The translations under genes and the position numbers were made by a program. The notes beneath the pieces were generated by a model. That model ran no database searches, was not told the DNA's origin, and worked only from the letters and a program-made list of their open reading frames with translations. A DNA stretch of 64,000 nucleotides from contig JAGAMN010000043.1 in NCBI GenBank assembly GCA_017624715.1, forward strand, positions 43,689 to 107,688, written 5' to 3'. Shown here piece after piece: positions 35,526 to 44,917 of this stretch. Origin of the DNA: Oscillospiraceae bacterium. GTDB lineage: Bacteria; Bacillota; Clostridia; Oscillospirales; Oscillospiraceae. Numbering within the stretch: position 1 is the first letter of the stretch; every line of letters begins with the position of its first letter.

Positions 35526-36260
35526 ATGAGCAATTATTTGCTTTATAAAGAGCGAATGCAGAAGACGAGGTGTATAAGTTTGGAAGAAAACAATTACTTG
35601 GTTCAGTCATTTGCTGACTCAATCGGTTCCGACATTGTAGAGTTTGCGGGAGAGGCGGTAGAGTTCACTCTGGATACGTGTTCCGGCGAAGACAGTATTT
35701 TAAAAGAGATTCCTTTTGTTAGCACCGCAGTTAAGCTGTACAGTATTGGCAGCAAAGTACATTATAAACACAATTTCTATAAACTGAAATCTTTTATTAC
35801 AGCCGTTAATACTGGCACTGGTAAACCCGGAGAATTGGAGGATCGAAAGGAAAAATTTCTGTCCACTGCAACATTCCGAAAGCATGAACTGGAGTATCTT
35901 TTAATTCTTATTGAAAGATATGTTGGTTTCGTGAAACCTGACATGTTAGGGAAACTGTATATCGCATACATTGATGGGATTATTGATTGGAATGAGCTAA
36001 CTATGTATGCGGAGGTTATAGATCGTTTTCTTCCAGGAGACAGAGAATACTTTTTGGAAGAGAAAGCATTGTATCGCACGATTGCTACTCCAACACCGGA
36101 GGCATTTATAAGACTGTCTGCATTTGGTTTGTACGAGGAATATATGACTGACATAAGCGTACCTACAACGTTGGGAGAAATAACAATTCCCGCCAAACAA
36201 ACAAAGACTTATAAACTAACTGGGTTTGGAGGAAAACTCCAAGATATTCTTAGCGATTGA
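35526..36260 (+). CDS. Hypothetical protein, island cargo
   Basis: 244 residues of unknown function. An acidic N-terminal part is followed by a segment (IPFVSTAVKLYSIGSKVHYKHNFYKLKSFI) that may pack on a membrane, a helical middle with LEYLLILIERYVGFVKPDMLGKLYIAYIDG, and a C-terminal beta region ending near ILSD. It starts 12 bases after the frameshifted gene and may be co-transcribed with it. The ribosome binding site is weak (TAGGAA close to ATG), so the start is unsure; Met11 is an alternative. It is the last gene before attR. Confidence 0.6.
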   Translation: MSNYLLYKERMQKTRCISLEENNYLVQSFADSIGSDIVEFAGEAVEFTLDTCSGEDSILKEIPFVSTAVKLYSIGSKVHYKHNFYKLKSFITAVNTGTGKPGELEDRKEKFLSTATFRKHELEYLLILIERYVGFVKPDMLGKLYIAYIDGIIDWNELTMYAEVIDRFLPGDREYFLEEKALYRTIATPTPEAFIRLSAFGLYEEYMTDISVPTTLGEITIPAKQTKTYKLTGFGGKLQDILSD

Positions 36261-36377
36261 GATTGTACGCTAATAAATGATAGGCGACGAAATTTGGGGA
36301 AATCAATGAATTCAGAATCCTGAAGATCCTGCGGATCTTATGCCTGATTTTTAAACCTTTTTTACAAAAATACACCT

Positions 36378-36422
36378 TTGGTAAGGATGAGGTCGCCAGT
36401 TCAAATCTGGCTAGCAGCTCCA
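36378..36422 (+). repeat. attR: copy of tRNA-Thr 3' end
   Basis: 45 bases identical to 17794-17838, with no 5' half of a tRNA before them. This is the displaced end of the original tRNA gene and marks the right boundary of the island. Confidence 0.9.
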
Positions 36423-36463
36423 AAAAATCAGTCATCCCAACCGGGATGGCTGATTTTTTATTT
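36423..36463 (+). terminator. Terminator after displaced tRNA end
   Basis: AAATCAGTCATCCC pairs with GGGATGGCTGATTT around AACC and is followed by a T run. It directly follows the displaced tRNA-Thr 3' end, so it is probably the original tRNA terminator. Confidence 0.8.
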
Positions 36464-36469
36464 GTTGAT

Positions 36470-36715
36470 ACAGATTTAACTGGCGAAGCCAGTGAAAATC
36501 TGGGGAACGAGGGGAGCACCGCCGGGGGCGGGAGGAGCGACCCGAGTGAGTGGCAGCGGTCGGCGAGGGACGATGGCGTTCGTGCCGAGGACATTCGACG
36601 GGCACCGCAACAGGATAGCAGCATCCGGCTGCCGTAGGCAGCCACTATATGAATGTGTACTTTACGCAACTGACAAACCATTCGTTCCATCCGGGACGGC
36701 TGATTTTTGTTGTTA
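36470..36715. other. GC-rich gene-free unit downstream of attR
   Basis: This 245-base stretch is clearly GC-richer than its surroundings (36510-36640) and contains short inverted repeats such as GGCTGCC/GGCAGCC near 36630. It ends in a second hairpin, CATCCGGGACGGCTGATTTTTG, similar in its distal half to the terminator at 36423. No plausible gene is seen; open frames on both strands have unnatural composition. It may be a dispersed intergenic repeat or structured RNA. Confidence 0.4.
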
Positions 36716-36829
36716 GAGAACTGTGGCGATGTTTGGAGAAATCCCAATTAATCATAGCGGATTCCCAACTGATGTAAAGATTTTTATTTATTGTATTGTT
36801 ATACTAACTTCGTTGAAGGGGGAATCCGT

Positions 36830-37954
36830 ATGCTTGAACGTATATATATGGTACAAAGAATAATTAGTTATATTGATGATCATATTTCAATTAATCCGTC
36901 CCTGGCTACACTAGCTACACTTGTTGGTTATTCACAGTACCATTGCTCAGAATTGTTCCATGACATTACAGGTATTACAATCCGAGAATATGTAGCAAAG
37001 AGGAGATTGTGTACTGCTGCACAAATGCTATGCGATACAGATATGAAAATAATAGATATAGCAATGGAATGTGGCTATTCTTCACAGCAGGCTCTATCGC
37101 GTGCTTTTAAATGTGCAAATGGGTGTAGTCCGGCGGCATATAGAAAGGATCCGGAACGTATGGGGCAATGGATTAGAAAAGAGGTTGAAGGCATTATGGA
37201 ATTGAGAAAAGTATTTGATACGGTATCAGAACAGTTTGATAAATATCGTCCAAAGTATAGCGAAGAATTATTTAATGAGCTGATTGCCTATTCAAAAGTT
37301 AATAGAGAAAAGAAAGTTTTGGAGCTAGGTCCCGGAACCGGTCAAGCTACAGACCCTGTTTTGAATACGGGATGTGAGTATTACGGGATTGAATTGGGTA
37401 AGAATCTAGCAGCAAAAATGATAGAAAAATATGATCATAATGAGAATTTCCATCTTATACACGATGATTTTATTACTCACGATTTTGGAGAACAACGGTT
37501 TGATATGATTTATTCGGCTGCTACTATTCAGTGGCTTCCAGAAAACACGGCATTTTCAAAAACCTTTTCCTTGCTGAAGCCAGGTGGAGTGTTAGCAATG
37601 ATGCTCATACATGGAGATTACAAAACCCCTAATGTTGAGCTATATGAAAGAATACAAAAAGTATACGCAGACTATTTTAAACCAATTGTTCAGTATAAGC
37701 ATGGCAATTTTAATTACAATAATGCTGTAAATTACGGGTATTGCGAATTTGAAAGACGAGAATATTATGGCAAGAGAGAATTTAACGCGGACGAATATAT
37801 TTCATATTTAGGAACACATTGCGACCATATTGTAATTCCAGAACCGTATAAAAGTAGGTTATTTGATGGCGTTAAAACGGCAATTCTGGAAGCAGGAAAC
37901 AGAATTGTATTCCATGATACATGTATTTTGTATTTAGCAAAAAAACCATTGTAA
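36830..37954 (+). CDS. AraC-type HTH fused to SAM methyltransferase
   Basis: 374 residues. Residues 1-105 form an AraC double helix-turn-helix (YIDDHISINPSLATLA, DIAMECGYSSQQALSRAFK). Residues 135-374 form a class I methyltransferase with VLELGPGTGQAT as motif I and FDMIYSAATIQWL as motif IV. AAGGGGG lies 7 bases before ATG 36830. Composition is AT-rich compared with the core genes, suggesting transfer. Similar fusions of a regulator with a small-molecule methyltransferase occur in Firmicutes, often without known substrate. A terminator follows the stop. It lies outside the repeat-bounded island but may belong to an older insertion. Confidence 0.82.
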   Translation: MLERIYMVQRIISYIDDHISINPSLATLATLVGYSQYHCSELFHDITGITIREYVAKRRLCTAAQMLCDTDMKIIDIAMECGYSSQQALSRAFKCANGCSPAAYRKDPERMGQWIRKEVEGIMELRKVFDTVSEQFDKYRPKYSEELFNELIAYSKVNREKKVLELGPGTGQATDPVLNTGCEYYGIELGKNLAAKMIEKYDHNENFHLIHDDFITHDFGEQRFDMIYSAATIQWLPENTAFSKTFSLLKPGGVLAMMLIHGDYKTPNVELYERIQKVYADYFKPIVQYKHGNFNYNNAVNYGYCEFERREYYGKREFNADEYISYLGTHCDHIVIPEPYKSRLFDGVKTAILEAGNRIVFHDTCILYLAKKPL

Positions 37955-37960
37955 TGATAT

Positions 37961-37993
37961 AAAAACAGGGAACCATTACGGTTCCCTGTTTAT
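37961..37993 (+). terminator. Terminator after AraC-methyltransferase gene
   Basis: AAACAGGGAACC and GGTTCCCTGTTT pair around ATTACG, with A-rich and T-rich flanks, seven bases past the stop codon. Confidence 0.8.
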
Positions 37994-38089
37994 ATATTAA
38001 CTGCGCTTGATTCTGGGCTGTCCTTTATGTGATAGAAAAATTAGATCGTTGTGGTAGATACCCCTTCGCAGGCAATCAATAAAAGAAAA

Positions 38090-38127
38090 ATCCCGGTGCT
38101 GTTTGACCGTACAGCACCGGGTTTTTC
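38090..38127. terminator. Terminator hairpin in intergenic space
   Basis: CCCGGTGCTGT and ACAGCACCGGG pair around TTGACCGT and are followed by TTTTTCG. It lies between the AraC-methyltransferase gene and the leftward pseudouridine synthase gene. The A-rich 5' side allows use on both strands. Confidence 0.75.
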
Positions 38128-38247
38128 GTAAGGAAAAGAGGGAGAAAATGAAAAAGAAAATCGATATCTCAATTACAAAAATATAATATCATAAGAATAT
38201 TACGGAAATAAGGTTTAAGTTTTTAAGAAAGTATGAAGCACGTAAAA

Positions 38248-38865
38248 TCACGGGGTCTGAGATTGTGGAAACTGCACAAGAGGGGCACCTTCTGCCCATT
38301 CCGGCAGAGCTTCGTAGCAATGCACCTTGCCCCGGTAGGGGAAAGTGATCCGGCAGGAGAACAGCCTGGGCGCGGTATGTTCGTCTCGAGCACCGTACTT
38401 ATGGTCACCCAGCAGAGGGAAACCCCTACTGGCAAACTGCACACGGATCTGGTGACTGCGGCCGGTGTGCAGCCGCACATGAACAAGCCCCAGGGCGATC
38501 AGCCGATACTCCAACCGGGCCTTTTTAACACCCTTACGCTCCCGTTTCACCACGAAAACCTTGTTTTTCGAGCTGTCCTTCCACAGCAGGTCCGTCCAAT
38601 CACCGGATTCCGGGGGCTGACCATGAACCTGAGCCACATACTCCTTGACCATCGCGCCATCCTGAATGACTTTGGACAAAGCTGCAGCGGCTGCCTTGCT
38701 CCGGGCGTAGACCATCACGCCGCCCACATTTTTGTCCAGCCGGTGCAGGGTAAAGAATGTACCGCCCAGAGCCTCCGCCAGGGCCGACGGCACTTCTGTC
38801 TCCGAATCTAAGCCTGCCGGCTTGACACACACGGCAAGGTCGTTGTCGCTGTAAAGGATCTGCAT
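38248..38865 (-). CDS. RluA-family pseudouridine synthase
   Basis: 205 residues, short for the family because there is no S4 domain. HRLDKNVGGVMVYARS holds the catalytic aspartate in the RluA motif (usually HRLDxxTSG), and RLHTGRSHQIRVQFASRGFPLLGD is the conserved second motif. The enzyme isomerises uridine to pseudouridine in rRNA or tRNA. AGGAGGC lies 5-6 bases before ATG on the minus strand. It is divergent from the ABC exporter at 38995. The exact RNA target is not clear. Confidence 0.88.
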   Translation of the reverse strand: MQILYSDNDLAVCVKPAGLDSETEVPSALAEALGGTFFTLHRLDKNVGGVMVYARSKAAAAALSKVIQDGAMVKEYVAQVHGQPPESGDWTDLLWKDSSKNKVFVVKRERKGVKKARLEYRLIALGLVHVRLHTGRSHQIRVQFASRGFPLLGDHKYGARDEHTAPRLFSCRITFPYRGKVHCYEALPEWAEGAPLVQFPQSQTP

Positions 38866-38994
38866 AAATGCCTCCTAAGATGTTTCTTAACCACATTATA
38901 GCATAAAAATTTGAAAATTCAAAAAGTTTTCCTGGTTGCGGCGGCTCGTTTTTTGATATATAATATAGCCAATTAAGAAAAAGAGGTAAGTGCC

Positions 38995-40740
38995 ATGACT
39001 ACAAAAGACTTCCAGCGTAAATCGCCGCTGAGAATATTTGTAAGTTATTTCAGAAATCATATCGGCCTGTTTATACTGGACATTTCCTGCGCCGTAGGTA
39101 TTGCGATCATCGACCTGGCGTTCCCCCTGATCACTCGCAGCGCCCTGTATGACCTATTGCCCAATCAGCTATATCAGACCTTCTTCGCCATAACTGCCAC
39201 CATTGTGGTGTGCTATCTGTTGCGGTCGTACTTAAACTATGTGATCAGCTACCATGGCCACACCTTCGGTATCCGGGTGGAGGCAGATATCCGGTCGGAT
39301 CTGTTCCACCATATGCAGAAGCTGAGCTTTGATTTTTATGACAAAAACCGTACCGGACAACTGATGAGCCGTCTGACCACCGACCTGTTCGAGATCACAG
39401 AATTTGCTCACCACGGCCCGGAGGATTTGCTGACCTCGGTGCTGACCATCCTGGGCGCGCTGATCGTCATGTTCGTCATTCAGTGGCGGTTGGCCCTGGT
39501 GGTCATGCTGATGATCCCGGTATTTCTCGTGGTGGTGGCCTCTATGCGCCACCGAATGTCCTGTGCCTCCAAAGAGGTCAAACAGAAGGTTGGTAATATC
39601 AATGCCGAGATCGAGAGCAGCCTGTCCGGCATCCGCACCGCCAAGGCATTTGCCAACGAGGAAGTAGAAAGCAAGCGGTTCACCGCTGCCAACGACCAGT
39701 TTAAAGGCTCGAAACGGAATTTTCACAAGGCCATGGGTGTGTTCCACAGCTCCATGGAGTTCTTCCTCTGCAGCTTGAATGTGGTTGTGCTGGCCATCGG
39801 TGGTTACTACATCATGCAGGGCGAAATGGACTACATTGACCTGCTGACGTTCAACCTGTATATTGCATCCTTTACCAGCCCCATGCGGAAGCTCTCCAGC
39901 TTCTCCGAAACCTTTGCCAGCAGCCTGGCAGGTCTGAATCGATTCGTGACCATCATGCGTACCGAGCCTACCGTGCAGGATGCCCCCGACGCCAAGCCCC
40001 TGGCAGATGTCCGGGGTGATATCCGGGTAGAGAATGTGACCTTCGCCTATGATGGCGACTTGGAGGTTCTGCAGGACGTAAGCCTGGAGGTGGCGGCAGG
40101 GGAGACCATCGCCATCGTGGGCCCCTCCGGTGGCGGCAAGACCACCCTCTGCCAGTTGATTCCCCGGTTCTACGATGTATCCGAGGGCGTGATTTCGATC
40201 GACGGCAAGGACATCCGTACCGTGACCCAGCAGTCCATCCATCAAAACATCGGCATCGTGCAGCAGGATGTGTTCCTGTTTGCAGATACCATTTTTGAAA
40301 ACATTCGCTATGGCAAGCCCGATGCTACGGAAGAAGAGGTCATCGAGGCCGCAAAGCGGGCAGAGATCTACGAGGATATCCTGGCCATGCCGGAAGGCTT
40401 CCGGACCTATGTAGGCGAGCGGGGAACCCTGCTCTCCGGCGGACAGAAGCAGCGTGTGGCCATTGCCCGGGTATTCCTGAAAAACCCGCCCATCCTCATT
40501 TTGGACGAGGCTACCTCCGCTCTGGACTCCGTGACGGAAGCCAAGATCCAACGAGCCTTCGACAACCTGGCCAAGGGCAGAACCACCCTCATCATTGCCC
40601 ACCGCTTGAGCACCATTCGCAATGCCAGCCGAATCATTTCCATCGCCGATGGCCGCATCACCGAATGCGGCACTCACGACGAATTGGTGAATAACGGCGG
40701 TATTTACGCCAGCCTGTATCACACACAGAACGGAATTTGA
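38995..40740 (+). CDS. ABC transporter, permease-ATPase fusion (MsbA-like)
   Basis: 581 residues. Six membrane segments lie in the first 300 residues and an ATPase domain follows with Walker A GPSGGGKTT, signature LSGGQKQRVAIAR and Walker B ILILDEATSALD. All catalytic residues are intact, so it may work as a homodimer exporting lipids, drugs or peptides. An AGAGGT site precedes the ATG, and TATAAT at 38959 upstream gives a probable -10. No partner gene is adjacent. A two-way terminator at 40761 ends it. Confidence 0.88.
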   Translation: MTTKDFQRKSPLRIFVSYFRNHIGLFILDISCAVGIAIIDLAFPLITRSALYDLLPNQLYQTFFAITATIVVCYLLRSYLNYVISYHGHTFGIRVEADIRSDLFHHMQKLSFDFYDKNRTGQLMSRLTTDLFEITEFAHHGPEDLLTSVLTILGALIVMFVIQWRLALVVMLMIPVFLVVVASMRHRMSCASKEVKQKVGNINAEIESSLSGIRTAKAFANEEVESKRFTAANDQFKGSKRNFHKAMGVFHSSMEFFLCSLNVVVLAIGGYYIMQGEMDYIDLLTFNLYIASFTSPMRKLSSFSETFASSLAGLNRFVTIMRTEPTVQDAPDAKPLADVRGDIRVENVTFAYDGDLEVLQDVSLEVAAGETIAIVGPSGGGKTTLCQLIPRFYDVSEGVISIDGKDIRTVTQQSIHQNIGIVQQDVFLFADTIFENIRYGKPDATEEEVIEAAKRAEIYEDILAMPEGFRTYVGERGTLLSGGQKQRVAIARVFLKNPPILILDEATSALDSVTEAKIQRAFDNLAKGRTTLIIAHRLSTIRNASRIISIADGRITECGTHDELVNNGGIYASLYHTQNGI

Positions 40741-40760
40741 TATTCCATATGACAAAAAAT

Positions 40761-40788
40761 GCCCGGTCCAAAGACCGGGCTTTTTTTA
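40761..40788. terminator. Bidirectional terminator between ABC exporter and argS
   Basis: GCCCGGTC and GACCGGGC flank CAAA, with an A run before and a T run after. It overlaps the end of the convergent argS gene. Confidence 0.88.
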
Positions 40789-42534
40789 CATCTTTTCGGG
40801 GGCGGAGAAGCCCAGGATGTGGATACAGGTTTCTAAGATGTTCTTGGCCAGTCCAATCAGGGAGATGTAGCCTGCCTTCAATTCCTCGTTTTCCTCGCCC
40901 AGGATCCGAGTCTCGTGGTAGAACTTGTTGACACAGCCTGCCAGTTCGTAGATATACGCGCAAATCAGGTTGGGAGAAGAAGTCCGCAGCGCATTTTCCA
41001 GGGTGGGGGAGAACTTGGTGATGGCCAGCATCAGGTCCTTGGCATAGATGTTGGCAGGAGTGGAAATAGGCAGATGCTCCCAAGCGCCGTACTTAGCCAG
41101 GATGGACTTGATCCGGACGATGGTGTAGAGGATATAGGGGCCGGTGTTGCCTTCGAAAGCGGCAAAACGCTCCAGATCGAAGTTGTAGTCTTTGGTGGGC
41201 TGGTTGCTCAGGTCGCCGTATTTCAGGGCTGCCAGAGCAATCTTGGCGGTGGTGGCCTCCACCTCGTCGTCACCGACGATCTTGTTCTCTACAACCTTAG
41301 ACCGGACGAAGTCGGTCATGTCCTTGATCAGCTGCTCCAACCGCAGAACGCCGCCGTCACGGGTCTTGAAAGGCTTGCCGTCAGCGCCGTTCATCGTGCC
41401 GTGGCCCACGTGCTCCAGTTCGGTCTCGGCATTTACGATGCCGCCCTTCTTGGCCGCGCGGAACACCTGCTCAAAGTGCAGGTTCTGCCGTTTGTCGGTG
41501 ATGTAGAGCATCTTATCCGGCTGCCAGTCCTGCATACGCTGGACCATGGTGGCCAGGTCGGTAGTGGCATAAATGGAAGAACCGTCGGACTTAACCAGAA
41601 TACAGGGGGGAATCTCCTGCTTGTCGGTTTCCTCGGCTACAGGAATGACCAGCGCACCGTTGCTTTCTACAGCCAAGCCCCGATCCTTCAGGTCAGCGAC
41701 CATAGCAGGGATGTAGGAATCGGCATCGCTTTCGCCCAGCCACTTTTCGTAGTGGACATCCAGGCTGTCGTAAACACGGCGCAGGTCGGGTAGGGAAATG
41801 CTCATAATATGATTCCAGATAGCCCGGTAGCCGGGACGACCCTGCTGCAGCTCATAGGTCGCGGTGTGGGCCTTTTCTGCGAAGACCGGGTCGGTCTTTT
41901 TGGAAGAAGCGGTGGGATAGATCTCCTCCAGCTCACTCAGTGTAAAGGGAGATTCCTTAGGATACTCGCCGGTGAAATCCGGGTCGAAGTAGCAAAGCTC
42001 CGGCTGCCGTTCCTGCAATTCTGCGATGATCAGACCCATCTGCAGGCCCCAGTCACCCAGGTGAATGTCACCGATGGTGTTATAGCCCAGGAATTTGTAC
42101 AGCCGCTTCAGGGCTTCGCCGATGATGGCAGGCCGCAGGTGACCGATGTGCAGGGGTTTTGCCACATTGGCTCCACCGTAGTCCACCACGCAGGTCTTAC
42201 CGGCGCCGATCATCTCAGCACCGTAGGAAGGAGCGGTGCGCATGGCTTCCAGATACTTCTGCAGGAATGCACCGCTGAGCTTCAGATTGATGAAGCCGGG
42301 CATCACAGCCTCTACCAGGTCGTAGTCGCCGGCGTCCAGCTGAGCCACAACGGCGTTGGCGATCTGGATGGGCGCGCACTTATACTGCTTGGCAGCAGAC
42401 AGAGCGCCGTTGCACTGATACTCGCACAGGTCGGGGCGGTTGGAAACCGTCACCCGGCCAAAGGAAGCATCATAGCCAGCATCCACAAAAGCCTGCTGCA
42501 TTTTCTCAGTGATAATGTCTAAGATTCTTTTCAT
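40786..42534 (-). CDS. argS: Arginyl-tRNA synthetase
   Basis: 582 residues, class I. The N-terminal Add1 domain is followed by GGANVAKPLHIGHLRPAIIG with the HIGH motif, and SSIYATTDLATMVQRM with DGGVLRLEQLIKDM in the catalytic core. A C-terminal anticodon-binding DALR domain has KDYNFDLERFAAFEGNTGPYILY. It attaches arginine to tRNA-Arg. The start overlaps the stop of the upstream ABC-F gene by one base (TAATG), so the two are co-translated. The length fits the family. Confidence 0.95.
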   Translation of the reverse strand: MKRILDIITEKMQQAFVDAGYDASFGRVTVSNRPDLCEYQCNGALSAAKQYKCAPIQIANAVVAQLDAGDYDLVEAVMPGFINLKLSGAFLQKYLEAMRTAPSYGAEMIGAGKTCVVDYGGANVAKPLHIGHLRPAIIGEALKRLYKFLGYNTIGDIHLGDWGLQMGLIIAELQERQPELCYFDPDFTGEYPKESPFTLSELEEIYPTASSKKTDPVFAEKAHTATYELQQGRPGYRAIWNHIMSISLPDLRRVYDSLDVHYEKWLGESDADSYIPAMVADLKDRGLAVESNGALVIPVAEETDKQEIPPCILVKSDGSSIYATTDLATMVQRMQDWQPDKMLYITDKRQNLHFEQVFRAAKKGGIVNAETELEHVGHGTMNGADGKPFKTRDGGVLRLEQLIKDMTDFVRSKVVENKIVGDDEVEATTAKIALAALKYGDLSNQPTKDYNFDLERFAAFEGNTGPYILYTIVRIKSILAKYGAWEHLPISTPANIYAKDLMLAITKFSPTLENALRTSSPNLICAYIYELAGCVNKFYHETRILGEENEELKAGYISLIGLAKNILETCIHILGFSAPEKM

Positions 42535-44141
42535 TATACATTTCCTTTCTGCTGGCTGGTCCAGTACAGGTACTCATCGTAGGTACCGTAACGGTCCACG
42601 ATGGTGCCGTCGGGCTGGAAGGCAATGACACGGTTACAGGTAGAAGTCAGCAGCTCGTGGTCGTGGGAAGCTAGCAGCACAACGCCGTTGAAGGCCTCCA
42701 GACCCTTGTTCACTGCCTGGATGGATTCCATGTCCAGGTGGTTGGTGGGCTGGTCAAGCAGCACCACATTGGCACCGGAGAGCATCATTTTACTCAGCAT
42801 GCAGCGAACCTTCTCACCACCGGAGAGGACGTTAACCTGCTTGAAAACATCTTCGTTGCTGAATAGCATACGGCCCAGGAAGCCGCGCAGATATACATCG
42901 TCTTTCTTTGTGGAATACTGCCGCAGCCAATCCACCAGCTCGGCAGTGTTGCCCTCAAAGTATTCGCTGTTGTCCTTAGGCAGATAGCTGCGAATGGTGG
43001 AAACGCCCCACTTAACGCTGCCTTCATCGGGTTCCAGCTCGCCCATCAGAATCTGCATGAGAGCAGTCTGTGCCTTCTCGTTTTCGCCGACAAAGGCGAT
43101 CTTGTCATTACGGCCCACGGAGAAGTAGACCTTGTCCAGCAGCTTCTCGCCGTCAACCGTTACAGACACATCCTTGACGGTCAGAACATCCTTGCCCAGC
43201 TCTCGCTCGGGCATGAAGCCCACGAAGGGATACCGGCGGGTGGAGCAGGGCATTTCTTCCACGGTCAGCTTGTCCAGCAGCTTACGGCGGGCGGTAGCCT
43301 GCTTGGCCTTGGACTTATTGGCGGAGAACCGCTGAATGAACAGCTGCAGCTCTTCAATCTTTTCCTGATTCCGCTTATTCTTGTTGCGGATCATAGCCTG
43401 AACCATCTGAGAGGACTCATACCAGAAGTCGTAGTTACCCACATACATCTTGATCTTGCCGTAGTCGATATCCACGGTGTGGGTACAGACGGTGTTCAGG
43501 AAGTGGCGGTCGTGGGAAACGGCGATGACCATGCCGGGGAAGTCCAGCAAGAAGTCCTCCAGCCAGTTGATGGCTTCAATATCCAGGTTGTTGGTGGGCT
43601 CGTCCAGCATAACGATGTCGGGGTTGCCGAATAATGCCTGAGCCAGCAGCACCTTCACCTTCAGACGGGGGTCGACAGTGGCCATAATGTCATAGTGCAT
43701 ATCGGTTCCGATGCCCAGACCCTGCAGCAGACGGGATGCGTCGGATTCGGCTTCCCAGCCGCCCAGTTCTGCAAATTCTGCCTCCAGATCGGCAGCACGG
43801 ATGCCATCTTCATCGGTAAAATCGGGCTTTTCGTAGATAGCGTCCTTTTCCTTCATCACATCGTAAAGATGCTGGTTGCCCATGATGACGGTGTCCATGA
43901 CGGTGTATTCATCGTAAGCGTTCTGATTCTGCTTCAGAACGGAAACACGCTTGTCGGGGTCAATGGCAATATTGCCGGTGGTGGAATCCAGCTCGCCGGT
44001 GAGGATTCGCAGGAAGGTAGACTTGCCTGCACCGTTTGCACCGATAATGCCGTAGCAGTTGCCGGGGAGGAACTGCAGATCTACATGCTGGAACAGCCAC
44101 TGGCCGCCGAATTGCATTCCAAGATTGCTGACAGTAATCAT
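42534..44141 (-). CDS. ABC-F family ATPase
   Basis: 535 residues with two ATPase domains and no membrane segment. The first has Walker A GANGAGKST and Walker B IVMLDEPTNNLD; the linker lies at about 250-300. The second has GENEKAQTA where Walker A is expected, so the Gly-Lys is replaced by Ala-Gln, while LSGGEKVR and LLDQPTNHLD remain (Gln after Asp instead of Glu). ABC-F proteins act on ribosomes in translation control or antibiotic protection. The altered second site resembles YkpA/YbiT-like members. It is upstream of argS in one operon, fitting a translation role. Confidence 0.88.
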   Translation of the reverse strand: MITVSNLGMQFGGQWLFQHVDLQFLPGNCYGIIGANGAGKSTFLRILTGELDSTTGNIAIDPDKRVSVLKQNQNAYDEYTVMDTVIMGNQHLYDVMKEKDAIYEKPDFTDEDGIRAADLEAEFAELGGWEAESDASRLLQGLGIGTDMHYDIMATVDPRLKVKVLLAQALFGNPDIVMLDEPTNNLDIEAINWLEDFLLDFPGMVIAVSHDRHFLNTVCTHTVDIDYGKIKMYVGNYDFWYESSQMVQAMIRNKNKRNQEKIEELQLFIQRFSANKSKAKQATARRKLLDKLTVEEMPCSTRRYPFVGFMPERELGKDVLTVKDVSVTVDGEKLLDKVYFSVGRNDKIAFVGENEKAQTALMQILMGELEPDEGSVKWGVSTIRSYLPKDNSEYFEGNTAELVDWLRQYSTKKDDVYLRGFLGRMLFSNEDVFKQVNVLSGGEKVRCMLSKMMLSGANVVLLDQPTNHLDMESIQAVNKGLEAFNGVVLLASHDHELLTSTCNRVIAFQPDGTIVDRYGTYDEYLYWTSQQKGNV

Positions 44142-44221
44142 TTTGTACTCCTTTGCTTTTGCACATAATATTTCATGATAATTCTACCACAAAATCTGGA
44201 ATAATCAAGGCTTTTTGGCAA

Positions 44222-44254
44222 AAAAGAAGCCTTCCCCCGACGGAGAAGGCTTGG
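44222..44254 (-). terminator. Terminator after ribU
   Basis: On the minus strand AAGCCTTCTCC pairs with GGGGAAGGCTT around GTCG, followed by CTTTTTTG. It lies just past the ribU stop. Confidence 0.85.
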
Positions 44255-44257
44255 TAT

Positions 44258-44899
44258 TTACAGTTTTCCTTGCAGCACCAGCAGCAGGAGAATGCAAGTG
44301 ATCAAAAGCACCGCACCGATCAGATATATTCCGATCTTGGATTTCTGCTTGGGTGTGGAAGAGGACACCAGGCCGGTACGCCGCAGAGCAGATACCAGGG
44401 GCTTGTAAAGCATCAGCGTCAAGGCAGTATTGAAGCCGGCCTTCAGCAGATTGAAGGGCAAAAAGGCGGGGATCAGCAATGCCTCCACAGCCTCCCGGGG
44501 CTGTCCCATATACCATGGGGTGATCAGCCAGTTCCACAGCAGCATGGCGGCGGTCATGACCACAGAACCTGCTACCAAACCCAGCACAGCGCCCATCAGA
44601 TTGTGGCGTTTCTTGTAGATCACCGCGGCAACGCAGGCAAAACTGCAGGTGGAAAGCAGATTCATTACACAGCCGATAGGGCCTGTGGTGCTGATGGTAA
44701 CCATCTCCACCAGAGAGACAACTGCCGAACACAGGAAAGCGGTCATGGGGCCCAGTAAAAATCCGCCCACGGTGATGATTACATCCTTGGGCTCGTAGCT
44801 TAAAAACAGAACCACCGGAATGCGGATAAAGCAAACCAGCAGATAAGCAACCGCTGCAAGCATAGCAGTCAGCACCATTTTTTTAACATTCATCTTCAT
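44258..44899 (-). CDS. ribU: ECF transporter riboflavin-binding component
   Basis: 213 residues with about six membrane segments. The N-terminal VLTAMLAAVAYLLVCFIRIP and the YEPKDVIITVGGFLLGPMTAFL region match RibU-type S components of energy-coupling factor importers. ATG 44899 has GAGG 6-7 bases upstream; longer in-frame openings run into the terminator and riboswitch. The FMN riboswitch directly upstream confirms riboflavin as the substrate. The ATPase and T components must be encoded elsewhere. Confidence 0.93.
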   Translation of the reverse strand: MKMNVKKMVLTAMLAAVAYLLVCFIRIPVVLFLSYEPKDVIITVGGFLLGPMTAFLCSAVVSLVEMVTISTTGPIGCVMNLLSTCSFACVAAVIYKKRHNLMGAVLGLVAGSVVMTAAMLLWNWLITPWYMGQPREAVEALLIPAFLPFNLLKAGFNTALTLMLYKPLVSALRRTGLVSSSTPKQKSKIGIYLIGAVLLITCILLLLVLQGKL

Positions 44900-44917
44900 A
44901 TTGTAACCTCGCAAAAA

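Noticed and set aside
36446-36637. 63-codon frame in the GC-rich unit
   Set aside because: No ribosome binding site, unusual composition; the DNA is better seen as a repeat or structured element.
36250-36747. Minus-strand frame containing ARFELATSSLP
   Set aside because: This phrase is the usual artefact of reading a tRNA 3' end in reverse; here it comes from attR.
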